From Eutrigla gurnardus (lineage: Eukaryota; Chordata; Actinopteri; Perciformes; Triglidae): DNA of 64,000 nucleotides. Of this stretch, positions 54,219 through 64,000 are shown piece by piece; position 1 is the first letter of the stretch; every line of letters begins with the position of its first letter. The DNA is taken from NCBI GenBank assembly GCA_963514095.1, contig OY741271.1, positions 12,514,772 through 12,578,771 on the forward strand. Direction: 5' to 3'. Both the position numbers and the translations under genes were made by a program. The notes beneath the pieces are model-generated. The model ran no database searches, had not been told where the DNA came from, and saw only the letters and a program-made list of their open reading frames with translations.

Positions 54219-56289
54219 ATGAATGAGAGACTGATTTCTTTTTTTTCCATCTGATGTCATTATTTCTCTCAATCTGGCTGTTGTGCTTTGTGTCAACCAT
54301 GGAAACATACCAAACCATGGGGGCTTTCCTGCCTTAGTGCACATATGAATGCTGGACCTACATTTCTGGTCATAAATCCAGATTTGGTGATTTGTGAATT
54401 AGATTAGATCGGTCTGGTTTTCCAGCTCCTCATTCCAGCATGTAAAATGTTAGCCTTATGTTGTCATGCCTCTACTTTCAGGCTTTGGCCCCTGATGATT
54501 TGGGTGGGTGTGGTCTCTTCTGTTACCCCCTCATCCTAAGTGAAGCCCCCTCTGTTCCCCCAAACACACACGCATTCAAACCACGACGATGACACACCAT
54601 TCTAACAACTCTGTTCGAGACCATATGAAATGGGTCAGTGGAAGTCTCTTCATCTCCAGAATCACCATCTTTTTAGTTTGTTCTCCCAATCCTTATGCCA
54701 GTGCTTCTCCGTTACTCCCCTTCCTCAACTTCCTCTCCTTCCCCTGACTCCTCGTCTCTGTGAGGAGTCCTGCGACCCCCTTCTCCTGCTCTGACATGTT
54801 GTTTGTGTTGTCAGGCTGGGTTGCTGGGCTGCGAGGCGGTGCTGTCCAGCATGGCCCTAATGCAAGCCAATAACATCCCAGGCCAGAAGAGGATGATGTC
54901 CCCTTTGGGTCAAGCGCACAGGGCAAGTCCTGAGAGCCACCAAACCCACTCGCAGCACAGCCAAAACCACCACGGACACCAGGGCCACCATGGACAACCC
55001 CACCACAGCCACATGGGCCATCCTTCAGCTGGTAGCTGCCCCCCCTTGGTAAGAGAGAGAAAGCTCGGCAACGCCACTCAGAAATCCTGTTTATGCTTTT
55101 ATATCTAACTGTTAACCATTATCAAAGTTGTTGATAGACAGATGTTATGGCAGAGCCTAATTCTGTGGTGGGACATATGTTGGATTTATATTATATATAC
55201 TTCTCCTATGAAGAGATTGTATATTATTACAACAGTTTTTTTTTTACTAAATTGCCATTCATTATGCCAGTACTATATATCCATGTTTATACACTGCATA
55301 TAAAAGTGTTACCCTTCACATGCAACTATGTGTTTGCTGCTAGATTGCAAACTAGCATACGCTTTAGTCACCTACTAGCATTCCTTCCCCCAAAAGCTGA
55401 TCCGAAAAGATGGAGATTATCACTCATCAAGAATGATGGACGGAAAGGACCTGCAAGCGAACCAGAACATGCAACCCAAGAAGAAGCACAAGAAATCCGG
55501 GTCCTCCAGCAAAGTGAAAGTGGAGGTAAGGATCGGTCACAAAGCCACACTGTTTAGAACACTTCAGTCCACTTTCAACTAACTTTTTTGTTATTGTTGT
55601 CAGCATTTACTTCCACCGATCGTTATGAACGATGACAGCTCCTTGAAAGTCCAGAAGAACTTCATCTGCGACCACTGCTATGGAGCTTTCCGGAGCAGCT
55701 ATCACCTCAAGCGACACATCCTTACACATACAGGTGAGACCTCAGTCCTTTGCATTTAGATGTTAGATATGGGAGACTACTGTTTATATTTATTAATGTC
55801 TCAAAAAAAAGAGTTTACAGTTACTTATTCATTTTAAAGTATCTTGCAATCTGTCTTGATATATTCTGCTAAACGGTCGTCGTGTGTCGTTCACAGGAGA
55901 GAAGCCATATGCTTGCGACTCGTGCGATATGCGGTTCATTCAGCGTTACCACCTGGACAGACACAAGAGGGTGCACAGCGGAGAGAAGCCGTACCAGTGT
56001 GATCGCTGCCATCAGGTTAGTTTCTGTACTTGTACTTTTAGGATTCATTTTGGTCAGGATATGACAACATTAAACATCCACCTGTCTTAGTTGTGTCGGG
56101 AGCTTTGTTCTGCTAACGTGCGTCTTTTGTCTTCCTCAGAACTTCTCACGGACAGACCGGCTGCTAAGACACCGGCGGCTATGTACGGTGGGGATGAGCA
56201 AAGAGGAAAGCCAGTACTCGCAGGATGCATCTGCCCACCCAGCTTCCTGGAGCCCCTTACAGCCTTCCAGCAACCGTCTGACTGTCTGA
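52974..56289 (+). CDS. znf740: Zinc finger protein 740 (C2H2)
   Basis: Nuclear C2H2 zinc-finger protein, presumed DNA-binding regulator. Exons 52974-53147, 54815-55048, 55397-55525, 55604-55733, 55897-56015 and 56140-56289 join in frame with stop TGA at 56287. The second exon has AGLLGCEAVLSS and a His/Gln-rich stretch (HHGHQGHHGQPHHSHMG); the third is Lys/Ser-rich. Fingers follow: NFICDHCYGAFRSSYHLKRH, then YACDSCDMRFIQRYHLDRH, then YQCDRCHQNFSRTDRLLRH ending RRLC, so the third is C2HC as in human ZNF740. TGEKP-type linkers join them. Starting at 52974 gives 311 residues; starting at ATG 54851 gives 241 (human is about 193). Human ZNF740 shares the residues just before 54851, so an upstream start is likely, but exon 1 could be untranslated. 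It is downstream of csad on the same strand. Confidence 0.92.
54184..54216. repeat. (CA)n microsatellite in znf740 intron 1
   Basis: A pure CA array of about 33 bases within the first intron. Confidence 0.95.
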
Positions 56290-58410
56290 CCCTCCACTTC
56301 CCACAGAGACCCTCCACACAGCAAACGGCAGTCTGCAGCTCGGGCGACGTCGCACGATGGAGCCCAACAGTACTGTCCCCTAAAAACAGCCTAGCTTAAA
56401 CACAACCGAACTTTGCTTTGCTCTCGCCAGCTCTTCCACAGAGCTTGATAATGGATTTTTGTACTTTTTTAATCTACGATTCCATTCACAACCCAGACAA
56501 AAGGGAAAGGACTAATTTATGATCTTGGACAGCAGGTCTTCGTTATTATGGCAATAACTGGATTAAAAACGCACACGTCCCCTTTTATCAGAAAGTTTGC
56601 AGGTATTTTATTTTTTATTTTTTGCTGCCGAGGGATTGCAAATATTTTTGACTTAATTGACTGTCAGTGTATCATGCAGCACATCTTAGGTATTCTATTC
56701 ACCTGCAAACAGTGTTGCCCTCTACTCCATGTGGACGGTTCACTGAAGGACACACAGGTACAGAACTGTGTTGCTATTTAGTGTTTTAGTTCTTCTCATT
56801 TCCTGTTCCATACGTTACTTATCCAGCACCAGCTACCGTTCATAAGTGAAAGGTCACAGCAGACTTGTGGTCCTATTTAATCCCGAAGGTGTTATGTGCA
56901 TAACACATCTGAAATTAAATTGAATGTAATTTTTTTTTGACAACGCCGATCTGTACGTGAATGGGGATTATTACAGAGTAAAATGCTAACTAGTCAATTT
57001 TCCACTTTGTGTAGATGAAGAAATTCTTTTCAAGGGATTTAAAATCATTTCTTACCTGCTATTAGGCCAGCTGTCACACCCTGCTGGTGATGAAACACTA
57101 ACAATTGAACTAGATGCTCCTGCGATGTGAAATGTTGAACTAATGTTGGTATTAGTTAAGTTGTGTAGCGACTGTCGGTTCACATTCACTACTACCTTGT
57201 TTTAAAGGAGTTTTGTCCGGACTTATAACAGCTGTTGTGGTACACAGGTTGTGTAGGAAGAGCCCAGATGTTTTTGATGCTCTTGAACAAAGCTAGTGAT
57301 TTTTTTTTTTTTTTACATATATATATATATAATGACTGGATGTAGGAACCACCTGTCTGTTGAAGAAATTCTGTAATAACCCCCCTCGATGTAAATTAAT
57401 TGTTTCCAGTCATTCTGTTCCTAGAAACCACTGACAGTCTTATTTTTCTTCCTGCTCCACGTTTTTTTCTGACTTTGAAAGACACCCGTCCTTTCACAAG
57501 TCATTTGGTAAGGGAGGCTGGGTCTGCGTACTGACAGTTAACGAGAGTACATTAGCTCACACAATTAGAATTAAAACTAGTCCTAAAGACCTACAGTTAT
57601 TTTCTCCCTGAGGCAAATTTGGTTCCCACACATCAAATCTCCTGCCCAGATCAAGTCAAACGGTTGAAGGTATCATTTTGGTTCATCTGCAGATTTCCGA
57701 GTGCTCTCCTACGCCTCGACCTGACTGAATGTGATCTGAATACAGTGCCATGTCATTTCATCTCCAGTTTAATCTCGAGCATCTTCAGTGAAGATGAGGA
57801 GCAGTGGACGGGGGATATCAGGCATTTTGTATGGTGATGGCCTACATTTTATTGTGCTCAGTTCTCTGTGTGATGACATCAGACTGTAAACACTGGACTG
57901 AAGATGTTAGCTCAGTTGTAGAGGATTGTATTGTAGACTGGTACTTCTGTTGCTGTCAGACTTTTAGATTATGTGAAAGGAGTTTGGGGCCTATCACTGA
58001 CTTGTCTACTTTTTATGAATTTAATATATATTTAAATTGTATTAGGGGTAGAAAATAGTACGTATGGGACCTACATTTCAAACGAAAATCAAAGTATTTA
58101 CAAAGTTATAATCCTTAGTCTGATGATTTCTTATGACAACTTGCCATTAGGAGTAAAATAAAAGCTGACTCTTGCTTTTTAGTATAGCAGCCATGATTAG
58201 TCAGTATATGTTTTTCTTTTGCATGTATTTGTTTGTCTACATTGTGTTTTGGTAAAGAGTTATTTTTTTTAATGCCAGCCCCACTCTCTTTTCTTTTTTT
58301 TTTGTCATTTCAGCATTGAAGTGAAATCAATTTTGACTCGGTCAATCATACTGTAGTGAACGGAGTGTTACGGCCCCAAGTCTCAATAAAGCTGTTACAC
58401 TTTTTAAACA
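56290..58410 (+). other. Predicted znf740 3' UTR
   Basis: About 2.1 kb follow the stop codon without a gene. AT-rich sequence with T runs and a TA array near 57318-57332 leads to AATAAA at 58385-58390, with a second candidate at about 58156. A long AU-rich 3' UTR is plausible, but the end is unconfirmed. Confidence 0.5.
58385..58390 (+). terminator. Candidate znf740 poly(A) signal
   Basis: AATAAA within CTCAATAAAGCTGTTACAC, a context typical of a vertebrate poly(A) signal, about 2.1 kb after the znf740 stop. Confidence 0.45.
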
Positions 58411-61400
58411 AACGCATGTTATTCACAGAACACTGGAGGATCCAGATTTGACTTATTTCATTTGTTTTAGGGAAGCAAACGTGAGTCAGAATTCTGTTAA
58501 TTCTGAGGAATCTTCCACTTTCTTCCACAGTCGACACTGAAATTGAATTATTGTCTTCAAATTCCACATGACCTACTGAATCTCTGAGACCAGATAGACT
58601 GCAAAGCATTTCAGAGATAATGTAATGTGCCAAACTTGTCAGCAGATGGCATCCATGACTACAAGAGCCATTATTCTCTCCAGCATAGTGAAGAAGAACC
58701 AATTAAAAAGGTTTCCCCTATTGTTTGTAAATAATTACTCAATAATCTTTGTTTAAAAAATAAAAGTGACATGAATGAGATAAAAACAGATAATCCTCGC
58801 TTCCTATTAGGGTTAATTACCTGCTGTTGTTTTAATAATTAAATGTAATGTAATTGTTGCTGGGAGGTGTGTAGAAAACAAGCAGTGAGCTCGATGCCAA
58901 AGAGGGAATCGACCTCCGTCTCCATATTAATTTGGCCTGAATACAAAGTGGGTCAGAAGACGGTCAATCTACAACTAGACTACCAAAAATATCACACCGT
59001 TTGCACAACTTGGGGTAAGTATTTCAAGCCAATTAATCATACGCTGTATGAGATGAAGGCATTTACTCCCCTCTTTCAATTGAGGCTGCAAATTTAACCT
59101 GTTTTTAATCTCCCAACTAATCTCCTTCTCAAAATGAATTGTCAGAAATGGTGACAAATCTCCTTGAACAAGTGCCTGGAGTCTGAGTACTGAGAGCCCT
59201 TTTTTCTGATCATTGCTCTTATCACCCTCAATTAATCAACCAGCACAATAACGCATTGCAATACAGTTTTATCGCCCTGGTCAGTTTATAAAAGCCAAAG
59301 CCTCGTCTGCGCCACAAGAGGGAGGTGTGCTTCCTTCCATGAGACGGTAAGAAACAGATGGTGCTTCAGTGTGCAAAGCCAAACGCTATGGCTCTCCATA
59401 CACCTCTTCCATGGGCCGATCAATGATATCAAGGCCTGGAGTTGGTAGAAAACGTAGATCAGATGTTGTATTGCACAACTAGGAACTTGCAATGAAACGT
59501 TGAAAGTACTTTAGCTCAAAACTAAATTCTATGGGACGAGATTTTGGTATCCCAAGTGTTCTGGTTTCTGTTTGCAGTAATAGTGACTCGTGTTCGAACA
59601 GGCTTTGGCTGAATGGAAGTTCTAATTACGAACTCGTCACATAGGTTTGGGGTTAAAACGTAATGGTGAGGGTCAGCGTCATTTTGGTACGTAGGCCTAC
59701 TGGTAGCCAGCCCAGTGACTCTATGAAGCTCCACTACAGTAGACAGGCAGTAGACATATGGGAAAACTAAAACACTTGCTTTGGTCATCAGCCCTGAGGT
59801 TGGGTCAAAACTATCACAGTTTAGGAGTTTGAAAATCTAATTTGATTAAAAAACTTCCTAAACATTAAACACCACAGTAAGTCCTGTTTTAAAAAAGTAT
59901 GAATGATTATAGGTGCCGCTGGTGAAAAGTATTATTGTCAAACCAGGTAATTAAACAGTCATCACCATTTGTATGGCGACAGCTGATACCACATTCTTCA
60001 GGGGAGAATTTCTCCAAGTACACCGCCCCGTCAGTCTGTCTGCGTAGGTATCGCCACATCAGTCGTACGCCGGGCAGATCATACCCTTTAGCACCTTCCT
60101 CTCTGCTATTGACCAGTTCCTTAATTAAAGCATTAGGATAGGCAGGATGAGATCAGCCTGAAGGCTGCTGGGAGTGTGCGCCTTCCCCCCATGGGAGACA
60201 TCCGCTCCCTCCGCAGCCTGATTTACAGCACCCACAGGCCCCTGGCACTTAACAATGGACCTCCTTAAGTGAGGTAGATGGGGAGGCGACCAGAGAGGGA
60301 GAGATAACACTCCATCTTCATACACAAAGTGCTGAAATCATCTAGGTTCGAAATCATCTCTGGGAAAAACAGACTGATCGTGGAGTCGGTCCAGAGGTAA
60401 AGTGTAGGAGTGCTGCCTTGTGCTCCATCTGGCTCCCTCCATCAGGGAGGAGAGCTCGCTCTAAGAGTGATGGCCAACTCTCCACGAGCTCACCTCTCCT
60501 GTCAGAGGGATACAGGAAAAAAAAGACGTATTCCAAACAGAAATGTCCCCCAATAACCAGTAAATCTGAGCATATTGGTGTTGTGTAAACACGTGGGTGG
60601 TTCAGGGGCTTAACAAAAACAAGTGAGGCCGGCAACAGAATGGTTCTGTCCCCTACGAATGTTTGGACGCCCCCCCCTGATCAAATACATCTCTAGCTCA
60701 CGGCGAAATGATTGAAACCCTCCCAACAATAGCTCCTGCTATCTCCCTCTCCCCGAGGTGTGGGAGAGCCTTTTCATCTCAGGCTTTGATTAATAAAGGA
60801 ATCGCTGGTTGGTTGAAAGAAGTGATCTGCCTCCCCCCTCCCTCCGTCCTCCCCCCATCCTCTCGAGCATCCATCATGCCCGTGACAGCCCACCTCTCTG
60901 TGTTAATTAGCGGTGATATTTAAGCTGTCTGAGGTGTTCCATGGCCGTCAGCGCGGTGGTGCTGCTCATCATTAAAATTTCAATCCCTCTGTCCGGGTGA
61001 CTCCCATTTTCCTGGACGCCTCAGTGAACACGTCCTCAAACAGTCACAACGAGGGACAGGAAGTGGCAACCAAGACACACGGTAGAGGAGAACAGAACGG
61101 ATGATTTTTTCCCTCTAAATGAACAAATATGTGAAGAATCTGAAATGAATTACCTGTGAACATAACCCTGTTGGGGTTCTCGCTGGTTTTTCCCCCACTT
61201 ACATTTTGACGCCAACCGAACCCTGTCGGCGTAAATGTAAAAGCATTAATTTGACTTATCGCGCTCACTCCATAAAGTATTTGATATTATACGAAGGAAA
61301 AAAATGCCATAAATCTAAAGTTCTTTTCAAACAATGAAAGGAAAAGTGTGAATGCATTACTTATTAATGATTACCAAATATTGTAATATTATCTAATACT

Positions 61401-64000
61401 CGGGGCTATATTATATTCAGAAATAAATTATGTATGTGGCTGGATTCCTGGTCTGCCTTGGAACCAGAAAGGCAGCCTGCACCAGTATGAGAACTTCAGC
61501 GGTATCAAATGTAAGGATAGATGGGTGAAGTGTGAGGCGTCTTCGCAAACGGCAGCCATTTCACACCGATCCCATCCGGACAAAATGGCCTCCAAAGTGC
61601 ATAAATAGGCTGCCGGGGTATTAGCGTTAGCATTGACAAAAATCCAGTCAAACGTATGGAAATGACTAACGGGACGCCACCCGCCTCGCAAAACATCTCT
61701 GACGGGGAATCTTTGGGTCACATCGAGCTACCGACTGTCCCACATTCAGACGTCTGCCACTACTTTTCTAATTAGTGCAACTCAACAAGATTAATGAGCC
61801 TCTGCATATCATTCCCAGCACTGCAAACTACATCACAGAGGAGAAGCAAAGCCAAAGCCGTCACCCATGTGACCGGTAACGGGGGAAACGTGAAGCTCGG
61901 CCTACTTGTTTTGATGCATTCAAATCATGATTATTCATACGTGAAAGTTATTCTCCAGTGGAGTGAGAACTGGCATCCAGAACCTTCCAAATAAACTTTT
62001 GGGAAATTTTGAAAGATTTGAGACGGGAGAGAAACTGGTTAAGGGGAAAAGGGAAGAATGTGCATGTAAATAGTCAATGAATGATGGCTGAGTTCCATTT
62101 AGTTGCTTCAGCTTTAAGGTGTGAGTTTCCAATGTGCAATCCAGCACCGGACTGCCAGTCCTCAACTTAATAAAATGAGCAAATCAATTAAAAAATGTTG
62201 GTAATACATAGTACTGAGAAAGAGAGGAGGCATCTTCTCCACCACGAACACCTCTGCCAACGCTCTGCAGTATGCAGATCTATTAACAAAGATGGGGTTC
62301 AGTTGTGCAGGACCTTGTTGCTGAGATTTATTCAGCCACGCAGAGTAATCCATATCCCCCCCCCCCGACAGGATGGAAAGCCCGGCGCCCTGCCGATTGT
62401 GTAAAAATCACTTTCCTACAGAGGTGCGTTGAGCCTCAGCAGATACATTAACACGCCTTGGCCTTACACCTGCTATTAATCTGCAGCTCGTTGGAACACG
62501 TTTGGACTGAGCCCATTCTCCGGGGAACCACAAACCAGCCACAAGGGTCCACGTTTGGGATTCGCTGGTGCTGGATGCTGGCAAGGCACATGTATCCGGG
62601 ACGCTAGCACCTTTATGACACACTTAGCAAATATTGGGACAGATGAAATTAAAACCCCTCATTTCTTCTCTAATGTGCATTACATCATACAGGTTCATGA
62701 CCTCAAAAGCTGCAGGTCCGGTTAAGGAACCCGTGGAGTTATAATTATATATATCAAAGTCATACATTAAAATAGCAGAGCGACAAAGACAAATGTTTAC
62801 TCAGAGCACGACTCTGAAATGGTTAAGTCCACGCAGGTAGATCTGCCTTCTTCAAACGCGCCGCCGAACCATCCATCATTCCTCCGGGTTCAGAGGGAGC
62901 GCGTCTCTTAAAGATGTAAAACCTGTTTTCTTTCTCTTACATGGCACATTGTCAGAGGGCATGCGTGTAACCCCCGAGTCATCAAGTTCACCAGAAGGTC
63001 TTGGATGAAATTATGCAATCCCGCTTGACAAGGCAAGTCCAGGGCTTTCCCCCCCGTCTCTTCATTTTCCCCGACAACGTTCCACTCGAGGCAGACGACC
63101 TCAAGTGTGAAGTGAAAGAGAGAAGAGAGGGATTTGATATCCAAGGGAAACGGAGCATGAATCCACTCGGGGGTTGATCGACGGGGCAGGGGCAGCTCCG
63201 CTTTTTACCCTTAGAGATTTCCATGGGTCAAGGCCGTTAACAGGGCCGCACTCTCACTCTTGATCTTGTCAGGATAAACTGTCAGGCCTGATGAAGAGAT
63301 AGGCCGCAGATAGATGATGGCATTGCACGAAGCGCCGGTGCCGTGGCGGGCGGATACAGTAGGAAGGCGCCAAAGTGACTTTGGCAGTTGGCTGCTGTTG
63401 ATCGGCTGGGAAGATATCTAAGTGATTTACTCGGTTACTTAGGAGCTTCTGACCCCAACGTCAAGTGAAAACCTGCTGAACATTAGAGATGTGGAGGAAA
63501 AAGAAGACAAATGCGCATTCCTATGCAGGTGGGGGAGAAAAAAAAAGAAGAAGCTCAAATCGAAGGCAAGTGCGAGTGGATGCATGCAGGCGTGCGTAAT
63601 CAAATTGTCCGTTCCACTCTCTCTCTGCACCATAACTAGAGTTCTCTCTTTGGCATCAGCAGGATATTTTGTGAGCCATTCAAATCGTTTTGGGATAGAG
63701 TCCAAGCATTTTTTTTTTTTTTTATCCCATCACAAACATTTCTCTGTTCTTCCTCTTTGCTCACAAGAAGGTCTCGTCTCCTCTCATGACGTCAGGACTA
63801 TTATACTCCAGTGCACCTCCCTTCAGGGATAAGATTTTTACGATTGCAACCTGACACCGTTTCTGTGTCCTATAAGCGACAGAGCTGTAACTCACTTCAA
63901 AGGCAGGAGGCATCAAATCACAGCGCGCCCATAAATTAAACTGTCACGCCTCGGCCAATGAGGAGGCGGCGTTAAATCTCTGCTGTCACGCTGGCGGCCA
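58411..64000. other. Non-coding stretch downstream of znf740
   Basis: No coding exon or named repeat was recognised. Short homopolymer runs occur (C at about 62358, T at about 63710). Several blocks (60100-60260, 62430-62560, 62820-63330) are unique and mixed in composition. Confidence 0.45.
60100..60260. promoter_or_regulatory. Candidate conserved non-coding element
   Basis: A block with CTTAATTAAAGCATTAGG, GATGAGATCAGCCTG and GCCTGATTTACAGC, unique and non-coding. It resembles enhancer-type sequence, but nothing beyond composition supports this. Confidence 0.2.

Noticed and set aside
54803..55108. Frame starting at 54803 as an independent znf740 start
   Set aside because: The apparent first codon is TTG within the intron before the acceptor at 54814; coding sequence begins at 54815.

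Overview
The window looks like teleost fish genomic DNA. The protein-coding exons are split by GT-AG introns, long GT/CA microsatellites recur every few kilobases, and the interspersed repeats are fish types: a tRNA-headed SINE, L2-like LINE pieces, hAT-like MITEs and a TTAA-bounded foldback element. No prokaryotic or viral gene was found, and all three supported genes lie on the + strand.

Layout: 1-44,100 is non-coding as far as can be seen. It holds about 20 GT/CA arrays, a 938-bp foldback element (5596-6533), several hAT-like MITEs (10453-11157, 13328-13879, 21625-22577, 39993-40406), a SINE nested inside one of them (22035-22376), a short TA-bounded MITE (29941-30146) and decayed LINE reverse-transcriptase pieces (14265-14530 on +, 32120-32750 on -). 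A few AT-rich, TAATTA-rich blocks (around 23.4, 27.6 and 38.0 kb) look like candidate regulatory elements.

44,100-58,400 is the gene cluster. (1) A small CARD plus death-domain adaptor gene (coding 45060-45894, 225 aa, non-coding first exon ending at 44346) has CRADD/RAIDD-like architecture, but I cannot assign it to a named orthologue. (2) csad, cysteine sulfinic acid decarboxylase of taurine synthesis, is complete with 14 coding exons (47385-51621, 504 aa). (3) znf740 is a C2H2 zinc-finger gene with six exons (52974-56289) and a poly(A) signal near 58385. From memory, CSAD and ZNF740 are also neighbours on human 12q13, so (2) and (3) are probably an old syntenic pair. The adaptor gene is the unusual member.

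58,400-64,000 is again non-coding, with unique-looking and locally AT-rich sequence. The three genes share no evident pathway: one is predicted death/inflammasome-type signalling, one sulfur amino-acid metabolism and one transcriptional regulation. All exon boundaries were read by eye from splice signals, reading-frame continuity and remembered family sequences; no alignment or transcript data were available.
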